DNA from: an uncultured Eubacteriales bacterium
GTDB taxonomy: Bacteria > Bacillota > Clostridia > Christensenellales > Aristaeellaceae
Direction: 5' to 3'
Assembly (NCBI GenBank): GCA_902778995.1
Contig: CACYZW010000012.1
Span: 1 to 41,145, forward strand
DNA: 41,145 nt
Position numbers and translations under genes: made by a program. The first letter of the stretch is position 1, and the number at the start of each line of letters is the position of its first letter. Below are positions 7,056 to 14,025 of this stretch, one piece after another. Under the pieces are notes generated by a model. It had not been told where the DNA came from, searched no databases, and saw nothing but the letters and a program-made list of their open reading frames with translations.

Positions 7056-8000
7056 ATGCAGATGCGCGTGCTGGGCAGGAGTGCCCTGAGAGTTTCCCGG
7101 CTGTGCTTCGGCACGCTGACCATGTCGCCGTTGCAGTGCGATCTCTCTCCCCGCGCAGGCGCCGACCTGCTGATCTACGCCTACGAGCGAGGGGTTCGCT
7201 TTCTCGATACCGCCGACCTTTACGGCACCTATCCGCATATCCGCCTGGCTTTGAAGGAAGCGCCGGATTATGTCGTCAGCACCAAGGCCTACTGTTATGA
7301 CCGCACGACCGCCCAGGCTGCGCTGGAGCGGGCCTTTGAGGGACTGGGCAGGGATTACGTCGATCTCTTCATGCTTCACGAGCAGGAATCGCTGTACACG
7401 CTTCGGGGACATGAGGAAGCCCTTGTTTACCTGGCGGAGCAGCGCGATTCGGGACACATCGGGGCGGTCGGCGTCAGTACGCACCATTGCGCCTGTGTGC
7501 GGGCCGCGCCGCGCTTTCCCATGATCGACGTGATTCACCCGCTGATCAACGTCCGGGGCATCGGCATACAGGACGGAACGCGCCAGGACATGGAGGCCGC
7601 GATTGACGACGCGCGGGCGCGGGGTATCGGCATCTTCGCCATGAAGCCGCTGGGCGGCGGACACCTGATCCAGGACAGCGACGAAGCGCTTAAGTATGCC
7701 GTGGGAAATCCTTTGCTGGACGCCGTCGCCCTTGGCATGCAGAGCAGACAGGAAATCGACGCCAACGTCGCCTTTTTCGAGGGTGAGAAGGACGCACAGG
7801 GGCGGATGGAAGCCCTGCGACACAGACAGCGCCGGATGATGGTGCACGACTGGTGCGAGGGCTGCGGACGCTGCGCCGCACGCTGCCGCCAGAACGCCAT
7901 CGCGATCGTAGACGGGCGCGCCGTGGTGGACCAGTCCAAGTGCGTGTTTTGCGGATATTGCGCCAAAGTGTGCCCCCAGTTCTGCATAAAGGTGGTGTGA
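7056..8000 (+). CDS. Aldo/keto reductase with C-terminal 2[4Fe-4S] ferredoxin domain
   Basis: This 314-residue protein joins an aldo/keto reductase TIM barrel to a ferredoxin tail. The barrel carries the catalytic tetrad of the family: Asp and Tyr in FLDTADLYGTY, Lys in VVSTKAY and His in FMLHEQE. The last 55 residues contain two [4Fe-4S] motifs, CEGCGRCAARCRQNAI and CVFCGYCAKVCPQFCI. Such oxidoreductases are common in anaerobes and presumably couple an NAD(P)H-dependent carbonyl reduction to ferredoxin-level electrons; the substrate is unknown. The ATG at 7056 has GGAGAAGGG 11 bases upstream; a TTG at 7023 is in frame but less likely. It separates ireB from ruvX, which are normally close together, and ends just before ruvX. 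Confidence 0.88.
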   Translation: MQMRVLGRSALRVSRLCFGTLTMSPLQCDLSPRAGADLLIYAYERGVRFLDTADLYGTYPHIRLALKEAPDYVVSTKAYCYDRTTAQAALERAFEGLGRDYVDLFMLHEQESLYTLRGHEEALVYLAEQRDSGHIGAVGVSTHHCACVRAAPRFPMIDVIHPLINVRGIGIQDGTRQDMEAAIDDARARGIGIFAMKPLGGGHLIQDSDEALKYAVGNPLLDAVALGMQSRQEIDANVAFFEGEKDAQGRMEALRHRQRRMMVHDWCEGCGRCAARCRQNAIAIVDGRAVVDQSKCVFCGYCAKVCPQFCIKVV

Positions 8001-8005
8001 AACCG

Positions 8006-8764
8006 GTGAGGACACTATGCCTGGACATTGGCGACAAGCGCATCGGGGTGGCCGTCACCGACCCGTTGAACCTGACGGCACAGGCCGTGGAGACCATTTG
8101 GACAAAGGGCTTTGAGAAGGACGCCGCCCGGGTACTGGAGCTTTGCTCGAAGTACGAAACAGACCGGGTTCTGTGCGGTCTGCCGCTGAATATGGATGGC
8201 AGCGCGGGCATGCAGGCAGAGCATGCCCGGGCTTTCGCGGATTTTCTGGCCGCAAAAGGCCTGCAGATACGCTTTCAGGACGAACGCCTGACCACTCGAC
8301 AGGCCAGAAACGTCCTATTGGAAGCTGACATGCGCCGATCCAGGCGCAAGGAATACATCGACCAGCTCGCCGCGACCTACATTTTGCAGAGCTTCATGGA
8401 CGCCGGAGGCTGGCACGACAATGAAAGCAAGAAAATCTATTTAAAAGGGGTATGGACCATGAGTGAAAACATGAATCACGATTTGGATATGGAGCAGGAC
8501 AACGTCGTCGAGCTAGTGGATGAAGACGGCAACGCCGTGCGCTTTGAGCACCTGATGACCCTGGAGCACGAGGGCAAACCCTATATCTGCCTTGTGCCGC
8601 TGGATCCCATGGAGGACGTCAGCGAGGACGAGCTGGTGATCCTGCGCATTGAAACCGACGCAGACGGCAACGACGTCTACGCCACGGTAGATGACGAAGC
8701 GGAATTGGACGCCGTTTTTGAAAAGTACCTGGAGATCGCCGAAGCGGACGAAGAAGAGTCGTAA
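8006..8764 (+). CDS. ruvX: RuvX/YqgF joined in frame to a UPF0473 (DUF1292) domain
   Basis: Residues 1 to about 140 are RuvX/YqgF, an RNase H-fold nuclease implicated in Holliday-junction resolution and 16S rRNA 5' maturation. Visible motifs are LCLDIGDKRIGVAVTDP, VLCGLPLNMDGSAG and FQDERLTTRQA, plus the acidic DQLAA near the end. The frame then continues with no stop through NESKKIYLKGVWT into a full UPF0473 protein, giving 252 residues; RuvX alone is usually about 140. The GTG at 8006 aligns with family N-termini and has GGTGG 10 bases upstream; a GTG at 7997 overlaps the upstream stop. In B. subtilis yrrK and yrzB are separate genes. Whether a fusion protein, two proteins, or both are made is open. 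Confidence 0.85.
   Translation: MRTLCLDIGDKRIGVAVTDPLNLTAQAVETIWTKGFEKDAARVLELCSKYETDRVLCGLPLNMDGSAGMQAEHARAFADFLAAKGLQIRFQDERLTTRQARNVLLEADMRRSRRKEYIDQLAATYILQSFMDAGGWHDNESKKIYLKGVWTMSENMNHDLDMEQDNVVELVDEDGNAVRFEHLMTLEHEGKPYICLVPLDPMEDVSEDELVILRIETDADGNDVYATVDDEAELDAVFEKYLEIAEADEEES
8459..8764 (+). CDS. UPF0473/DUF1292 protein (YrzB-like), possible separate translation
   Basis: This 101-residue acidic segment is a complete UPF0473 family protein: NVVELVDEDGNAVRFEHL, a central YICLVPLD and DELVILRIE strand pattern, and an acidic C-terminus. Its function is unknown, but it is conserved beside ireB and ruvX across Bacillota. The ATG at 8459 is preceded by AAAAGGGG about 7 bases upstream, so it can be initiated independently even though the frame is continuous with ruvX. 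Listed separately because both modes of expression are possible. Confidence 0.65.
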   Translation: MSENMNHDLDMEQDNVVELVDEDGNAVRFEHLMTLEHEGKPYICLVPLDPMEDVSEDELVILRIETDADGNDVYATVDDEAELDAVFEKYLEIAEADEEES

Positions 8765-8996
8765 CGGGAGACGCAAGAATGACAATGCTGTGTAGACTAT
8801 AGCGAGCGGCATTGGCTTCAATCGCAGGCGCCGGCTTTGCCGACGCCCATGGATTCCCACAGAGGAGGCGCTTGCCTGCCCGACTGGAAAATCGGTCGTG
8901 CCCGTCAGGAAAATCGTGTCGTCAAGCGGGATTTTTCCCCGTTTCCTTCCCACTCGCGCATTCATGCGCGAACCGTGGAAGAAGGACGGGCTTCGA
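8765..8996 (+). other. Non-coding gap with several hairpins before the trpS promoter
   Basis: No convincing gene is seen between 8765 and 9069. Bases 8827-8835 pair with 8839-8847 (GGCG/CGCC and CGGC/GCCG arms, one mismatch, loop TTT). Bases 8954-8971 form a perfect 8-bp palindrome with a two-base centre (TCGCGCAT/ATGCGCGA), 25 bases above the trpS -35 box. No T-box motif is present, unlike at leuS. The hairpins could end the ruvX transcript, but none has a T-run. Confidence 0.4.
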
Positions 8997-9026
8997 TTGA
9001 CGGGGACATCGTTATCATGCTATAAT
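8997..9026 (+). promoter_or_regulatory. Promoter of the trpS-rsmH-tgt operon
   Basis: TTGACG (8997-9002) and TATAAT (9021-9026) are separated by 18 bases and precede trpS by about 44 bases. No promoter of equal quality is seen before the following three genes. Confidence 0.8.
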
Positions 9027-9069
9027 TATTTGAATTATCCGCCATTGCGGATGAATGGAGGTTGGTCAT

Positions 9070-10080
9070 ATGGAAAAGCCAGTTCAGAAAAAACGCATCT
9101 TTTCCGGCATACAGCCCACGGGAAACCTGACTTTGGGCAATTATATCGGTGCTCTGCGCAACTTTGGCCTGCTCCAGGAGGAATACGACTGCCTGTATTC
9201 CATCGTGGATCTGCATGCGCTGACGGTGCGCCAAAATCCGGCAGAGCTGCGCAAGGCCTGTCTGCGCACGCTGGCCATCTTTCTGGCCAGCGGGTTGGAT
9301 CCTGAAAAGAATATCATCTATTTTCAAAGCCAGGTTCCCGCCCATACGGAATTGGGCTGGATATTGAACTGCTTTACCTATATGGGCGAGATGTCACGCA
9401 TGACCCAGTTCAAGGACAAGTCCGCCAAGCACGCGGACAATATCAACTGTGGTCTGTTTACCTATCCGGTGCTGATGGCCTCCGACATATTGCTGTATCA
9501 GACCGACCTGGTGCCCATCGGGGCGGATCAGAAGCAGCATTTGGAAATCTGTCGGGACATCGCTGAGCGCTTCAACGCCGTCTATGGCGACGTTTTCATC
9601 ATCCCCGAGGGCTACTTCCCCAAGGTCGGCGCACGGGTGATGTCGTTGCAGGAGCCCACCCGCAAGATGTCCAAATCCGATCCGGAAGAAACCTACATCG
9701 CCATACTGGATCAGCCCGATGTGATCCGCAAGAAGATTCGCCGGGCTGTGACGGACTGCGACAACGCCATACGCTTTGATCCGGAGAACAAGCCCGGCGT
9801 GGCAAACCTTATGAGCATCATGGCCGCGCTGACCGGCAAGTCCATGGACGATATCTCCGCTGAATACGACGGCGAGGGCTACGGCAGGTTCAAGGACGCC
9901 GTGGCGGACTGCGTCATCGGCGCGCTGGAACCCATACAAGCCGAATACGCCCGCATCAGTGCGGACAAAGCCTATCTGCAACAGGTGATGGACTCCGGCC
10001 GTGAGCGTGCCTCCGCCATCGCCCATCGCACGATGCTAAAGGTGCGCAAGAAGCTGGGCATTGCGCCTTGGAAGCTGTAA
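9070..10080 (+). CDS. trpS: Tryptophanyl-tRNA synthetase
   Basis: This 336-residue class Ic synthetase charges tRNA-Trp with tryptophan using ATP. The HIGH-like motif appears as PTGNLTLGNYIGA near residue 17 and the KMSKS loop as RKMSKSDPEETY near residue 200. The substrate-binding region DILLYQTDLVPIGADQKQHLE is intact. Length is normal for bacterial TrpRS. The ATG at 9070 has GGAGG about 8 bases upstream, and conserved sequence starts soon after, so the in-frame ATG at 9055 is rejected. It has a strong sigma-A promoter and heads a run of genes dedicated to translation; its stop overlaps the rsmH start by one base. Confidence 0.96.
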   Translation: MEKPVQKKRIFSGIQPTGNLTLGNYIGALRNFGLLQEEYDCLYSIVDLHALTVRQNPAELRKACLRTLAIFLASGLDPEKNIIYFQSQVPAHTELGWILNCFTYMGEMSRMTQFKDKSAKHADNINCGLFTYPVLMASDILLYQTDLVPIGADQKQHLEICRDIAERFNAVYGDVFIIPEGYFPKVGARVMSLQEPTRKMSKSDPEETYIAILDQPDVIRKKIRRAVTDCDNAIRFDPENKPGVANLMSIMAALTGKSMDDISAEYDGEGYGRFKDAVADCVIGALEPIQAEYARISADKAYLQQVMDSGRERASAIAHRTMLKVRKKLGIAPWKL

Positions 10081-11042
10081 TGAACGAAGAAACGCTGTCA
10101 TTTCACCATATTCCTGTGCTGTTGGCCGAATGCCTGGACGGGTTGAACATAAAACAGACCGGTGTCTACCTCGACTGTACGCTGGGCGGCGCGGGTCATT
10201 CCTGCGAGATATTGAAAAGGCTCGGCCCCGATGGACTGTTGATCGGCATAGACAGGGATTCCGACGCCCTCGAGGCTGCTGAACAGTGCCTGTCCTCAGT
10301 AGAGACACAGGCGCGCTTTTGTTGCCTGCACGGGAATTTCCACGATGCGACGGCATTGCTCGAAAACACCGGAATAGACCGAAGTATCGACGGTATACTG
10401 GTCGATTTGGGCGTCTCCAGCCATCAGCTGGACGTGCGGGAGCGGGGGTTCTCATATCACGACGACGCGCCCCTGGACATGCGCATGGACCGCAGGCAAG
10501 CGCTCAGCGCCCGGGACATCGTCAATGGCTGGTCTGAGGATGACCTGAACAGGATCCTTAGGGATTATGGTGAGGAAAAGTGGGCGCGGCAGATTGCCCG
10601 GGTCATCTGTGACCGCCGCAAGTCAGCGCCTATCGAAACCACGGATCAACTGGTGAATATCATTGACGCCGCAATCCCCAAAAAGCTGCGCCAGGGTGAT
10701 GGCAGCCACCCTGCCCGACGCAGCTTTCAGGCGCTGCGCATCGCCGTCAATGACGAGCTTGATCCGCTGGAAGCCTCCCTTCGCGCGCTGGCTGCGTTGC
10801 TCTCGCCCGGCGGGCGGCTGTGCGTCATCACCTTTCACTCGCTGGAGGATCGCATCGTCAAAAACACCTTCCGCAGCCTGGCCGATCCCTGTACCTGTCC
10901 GAAGTCCTTCCCCGTCTGTGTGTGCGGCAAAAAGCCCGTCGTAAAGCTGATTACCCGCAAGCCCGTTGTCGCCTCGGCTCAGGAATTGGAAATGAATCCC
11001 AGGTCGAGAAGCGCCTGCTTGAGAATCGTGGAAAAGCTATAG
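10080..11042 (+). CDS. rsmH: 16S rRNA (cytosine-1402-N4)-methyltransferase RsmH
   Basis: This 320-residue SAM-dependent enzyme methylates N4 of C1402 in helix 44 of 16S rRNA, at the ribosomal P site. Family motifs are HIPVLLAECLDGL, the SAM-binding LDCTLGGAGHS, GILVDLGVSSHQLD, the FSYHDDAPLDMRMD block, SFQALRIAVNDEL and VITFHSLEDRIVK. Near the C-terminus is a CTCPKSFPVCVCG cluster. Length is normal. The ATG overlaps the trpS stop (TAATG), which implies coupled translation. In most Bacillota rsmH (mraW) sits in the division and cell-wall cluster beside mraZ and ftsL; here it is instead with trpS, tgt and two further rRNA methyltransferase genes. Confidence 0.96.
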   Translation: MNEETLSFHHIPVLLAECLDGLNIKQTGVYLDCTLGGAGHSCEILKRLGPDGLLIGIDRDSDALEAAEQCLSSVETQARFCCLHGNFHDATALLENTGIDRSIDGILVDLGVSSHQLDVRERGFSYHDDAPLDMRMDRRQALSARDIVNGWSEDDLNRILRDYGEEKWARQIARVICDRRKSAPIETTDQLVNIIDAAIPKKLRQGDGSHPARRSFQALRIAVNDELDPLEASLRALAALLSPGGRLCVITFHSLEDRIVKNTFRSLADPCTCPKSFPVCVCGKKPVVKLITRKPVVASAQELEMNPRSRSACLRIVEKL

Positions 11043-11056
11043 ATTTGGAGATCATC

Positions 11057-12139
11057 ATGCGCTATCTTGAGACGCCCTCCGGGTCCGTTCGATTGCCCGC
11101 TTTCTTCCCTGATGCGACCTATGGGGCGATACGCGCGGGCAGCTTCGACGATGTATACGCCGCAGGCTTGACGGGCTGCGAGATGAACAGCTACCACCTG
11201 ATGACCAAGCCCGGCGCAAAATTGATTAAAAGCCTGGGTGGGCTGCACGGCTTCACCGGCTACCGCGGCGCGATACTGACCGACTCCGGCGGCTTTCAGC
11301 TGTATTCGCTGATTCGGGAAAACCCGGAATACGGCGAGATTCGCGACAAGGAAATCATATTCAGACCAGACCGTGGTCGGAACAGACTGACGTTTACCCC
11401 TGAAAAATGCATACAGGTGCAATTTCAGTATGGCAGCGACATTATGATGGCGTTGGACATGTGCACGCACCCCGACGATCCCTGCGACGTACAGCGGCGC
11501 AGCGTGGAGCTCACGGTAAAGTGGGGCGAGCGTTGCCGCGCAGAATTTGACAAGCTGTCCCGGAAGCTGGAAAGAAAGCCGCTGCTCTTCGGCATCGTCC
11601 AAGGCGGCAGCGATCCCGATTTGCGCATGGAATGTGGGCGTCGATTGGAGGAGATCGGCTTCGACGGCTATGGGTTCGGGGGCTGGCCGCTGGATCAAAG
11701 CGGCGCGTTCAGACCCGACATACTGAAAATGGCGGCGGACGCCATGCCGGACGACAAGGTCAAGTATGCCATGGGCCTGGGCAGGCCGGAGGAAATCGCA
11801 TTGCTGGTGGAGATGGGGTATACGCTGTTCGACTGTGTGATTCCCACCCGCGAGGCCCGCCACCAGCGCCTCTACACCTGGCTTCCCGGCATGGACACCC
11901 CTGAAGGCGTGCGCCGTGAAGACGGGAAATTCTACAGGTTCGTGTACATATTGGACGATGAATTCCGCCGGGAGGACGGGCCCGTGGACGAGCGCTGCGA
12001 TTGCGTCCTCTGCCGGAATTATTCCAGGGCTTACCTGCACCACCTTTTCAAGGTGAACGACCCGACCGCGATGCGCCTCGCCACGGCGCACAACCTGAGG
12101 TTCTACGGAAAACTGATGGAGTTGCTGCGCGATGGGTAA
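11057..12139 (+). CDS. tgt: tRNA-guanine transglycosylase family protein (divergent)
   Basis: This 360-residue protein has the Tgt plan. The enzyme exchanges guanine-34 in GUN anticodons for preQ1, the first tRNA-bound step of queuosine synthesis. Family motifs are LTDSGGFQLYS (catalytic-side Asp), FGIVQGGSD, LFDCVIPTREARH (nucleophile region) and the zinc site CDCVLCRNYSRAYLHHL. The substrate-pocket loop reads GFGGWPLDQ where canonical enzymes have a GGLAVGE-like sequence, and the usual N-T-Y-H-L is CEMNSYHL. These changes and a short N-terminus make this a divergent member. GGAG lies 6 bases before the ATG at 11057. No queA or preQ1 synthesis gene is in the window. Its end overlaps the next gene by 8 bases. 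Confidence 0.88.
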   Translation: MRYLETPSGSVRLPAFFPDATYGAIRAGSFDDVYAAGLTGCEMNSYHLMTKPGAKLIKSLGGLHGFTGYRGAILTDSGGFQLYSLIRENPEYGEIRDKEIIFRPDRGRNRLTFTPEKCIQVQFQYGSDIMMALDMCTHPDDPCDVQRRSVELTVKWGERCRAEFDKLSRKLERKPLLFGIVQGGSDPDLRMECGRRLEEIGFDGYGFGGWPLDQSGAFRPDILKMAADAMPDDKVKYAMGLGRPEEIALLVEMGYTLFDCVIPTREARHQRLYTWLPGMDTPEGVRREDGKFYRFVYILDDEFRREDGPVDERCDCVLCRNYSRAYLHHLFKVNDPTAMRLATAHNLRFYGKLMELLRDG

Positions 12140-12908
12140 CGATCTTCTGGACAAGCTGCTTCAATCGGCGAAGTACCGCGACATCTGTCCGGAAACCGTG
12201 CGTCGGGTGTGGGCAGACTGTGTTAAACGGTATAAAAAGCCCAGGGATGTGGAAAAGGCCGCCCGTGAGGCGCTCCACGGCATCACAGGCGCATTCATGA
12301 CGCCCCAAGAGGCCCGTCAACTGGCCTACGACATGCAAGCCTGGTATATCAGTAAAACAGACGCCGGTCTCGAAAGGATGCTCAGCCGCCATGCCTCTAC
12401 GCGGGAGCGCCTGCCGCTGGCCGACATGGACGCTCTGTACGAGCGGATATTTGCCGCATCATGCAGACCTGAGTCTGTTTTGGATGTTGCCTGCGGCATC
12501 AACCCGCTCTATCTGGGCGCCAGGGGCATACCGACCGTCGGCATTGACATATCCGGCGCTGCGGTCTATGCAGTCAACTGCTTTCACGAGAGCTACGGCA
12601 TGCCCGTTTCGGCGGAATGCGCGGACGTGTTGTTTCCCGGTGCGATTCCATCAGCGCATTTCGACATGGCACTGTTGTTCAAGCTGTTGCCGCTGCTGGA
12701 ACGACAGAAGACCGGCGGCGCGGTTCGGGTCATGGAAGCTGTCAACGCCGATTGGCTGGTCGTTTCCTTTCCCACGCGAACCCTGGGCGGCAGAAACGTG
12801 GGCATGGCGGTACAATATGGCGCGTGGATAAAGGCGCATCTGCCCGCCGGGCGACGGATCGCGTCGTCCCTTGAAACGCAAAACGAGCTCTTCTTCGCGT
12901 TGCACTAA
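12132..12908 (+). CDS. FmrO/ArmA-family 16S rRNA (guanine-1405-N7)-methyltransferase homologue
   Basis: This 258-residue protein resembles the Arm/Rmt/FmrO family, SAM-dependent enzymes that methylate N7 of 16S G1405 and protect the ribosome from 4,6-disubstituted deoxystreptamine aminoglycosides. The family order is complete: a helical N-terminal half ending HASTRER (87-93), SAM motif I VLDVACGINPL (116-126), an acidic end of strand 2 (GIDIS), LLFKLLPLLERQ (181-192), VVSFPTRTLGGR (210-221) and NELFF (251-255). Length matches the family (about 250-280). It overlaps tgt by 8 bases and is followed by rsmI, so it is embedded in a housekeeping RNA-modification operon rather than a mobile resistance cassette. 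Activity and resistance are inferred from family only; base use resembles its neighbours. Confidence 0.85.
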   Translation: MGNDLLDKLLQSAKYRDICPETVRRVWADCVKRYKKPRDVEKAAREALHGITGAFMTPQEARQLAYDMQAWYISKTDAGLERMLSRHASTRERLPLADMDALYERIFAASCRPESVLDVACGINPLYLGARGIPTVGIDISGAAVYAVNCFHESYGMPVSAECADVLFPGAIPSAHFDMALLFKLLPLLERQKTGGAVRVMEAVNADWLVVSFPTRTLGGRNVGMAVQYGAWIKAHLPAGRRIASSLETQNELFFALH

Positions 12909-12995
12909 TCCACAGCATTTGAAGCTTACACTTCAATTGTACGTTATCCCTGCAACCGTTTGGTTTTCCGAAATTCAGTTGGCAAGGAGTTTAAT

Positions 12996-13853
12996 ATGCC
13001 CAAGCTCTATGTGGTCGCCACCCCAATCGGCAATCTGAACGACCTGACACCACGGATGCATCAGGCGCTGGAGGATGCAGACCTGATCGCCGCCGAGGAT
13101 ACCAGGGTGACGATGAAGCTGCTCAACCAATTCGACATCAGAAAGCCGATGACCTCCTGCCATCGTCACAACGAGGAGGACAAGGCGCCGCAGATCGTGG
13201 ATCGCATGACGGCGGAGGATCTGACCGTGGCGCTGACCTGCGACGCCGGGACGCCGGGCATTTCCGACCCCGGTCATCTGCTGGTGCGCGCCTGTTGGGA
13301 GGCGGGTATTCCCGTTGAGCCCGTCTGCGGCCCCTCGGCAGTGGCAACGGCGCTTTCCGTTTCCGGCTTTGATGCACGGGAGTTTGCCTTCTTCGGCTTC
13401 CTGCCCCGGGAAAAAAAGGCGCTGGTTGAAAAGCTGAACGCCATCCGTCGCACGGGCATTCCAATCGTCGTGCTGTATGAATCGCCTCATCGCATCGTGG
13501 AGCTTGTCGCCGCAATCGTCGAATTGTGGCCGGGTTGCCTGCTTTGCGTATGCAGCGACCTCTCCAAGCGCTTCGAACGCATTTACCGCGGCGAAGCGGC
13601 GCAGGTGCTCGATCAGTTTCGCAACAATCCCGGCGTAGAAAAGGGCGAGTATTGCCTTGTGGCGGATCTGTCTGTGCTGCCCCCGTTGGAGCCCCAGCAA
13701 CAGCGGCCAGCCGTCCAGGCCTGGATGCTGTCGAAAATGGTGGACGGCGCTTCCCTTTCCCAGGCGGCGCAGGCGGCGCAGGCAGCGGGCTACACCCGAA
13801 ACGAGGTATATCGGTCGAAGCTGAAAATCTCGAACATGTTTGAAGATGAATAG
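12996..13853 (+). CDS. rsmI: 16S rRNA (cytidine-1402-2'-O)-methyltransferase RsmI
   Basis: This 285-residue SAM-dependent methylase of the tetrapyrrole-methylase fold adds the 2'-O-methyl group to C1402, the same nucleotide modified on N4 by RsmH. Diagnostic motifs are VVATPIGNLNDLTPR at the N-terminus, AAEDTRVT, HRHNE, CDAGTPGISDPGH and VLYESPHRI. A C-terminal helical domain completes the usual length. The ATG at 12996 has AAGGAG 6 bases upstream; the frame is open from 12960 but the conserved start fits 12996. It lies 87 bases after the FmrO-like gene with no clear promoter or terminator between, and so is likely in the same transcript. Confidence 0.95.
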   Translation: MPKLYVVATPIGNLNDLTPRMHQALEDADLIAAEDTRVTMKLLNQFDIRKPMTSCHRHNEEDKAPQIVDRMTAEDLTVALTCDAGTPGISDPGHLLVRACWEAGIPVEPVCGPSAVATALSVSGFDAREFAFFGFLPREKKALVEKLNAIRRTGIPIVVLYESPHRIVELVAAIVELWPGCLLCVCSDLSKRFERIYRGEAAQVLDQFRNNPGVEKGEYCLVADLSVLPPLEPQQQRPAVQAWMLSKMVDGASLSQAAQAAQAAGYTRNEVYRSKLKISNMFEDE

Positions 13854-13915
13854 TGTATACCAAGAATTAACCGTCATTTTATAGTCAAAAACGCCTTTTT
13901 TCTGCGAAAATATGG

Positions 13916-13944
13916 TTGCGTTTTGATGGGAAGCGTGCTATAAT
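13916..13944 (+). promoter_or_regulatory. Promoter of secG
   Basis: TTGCGT (13916-13921), a 17-base spacer and TATAAT (13939-13944) precede secG by about 80 bases. The leader holds a small GAGTCGCG/CGCGATTC hairpin around 13960-13986. Confidence 0.7.
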
Positions 13945-14025
13945 AGGCCAGCGTGTTTTGAGTCGCGTGCTTTTTTTGCGCGATTCGGGACGGATTTGTG
14001 TTCTATACTTTAAGGAGGATGTTCC

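Noticed and set aside
9003..9069. Possible tryptophan T-box before trpS
   Set aside because: No GGTACCGCG-type motif or terminator; the promoter lies only about 70 bases above the start.
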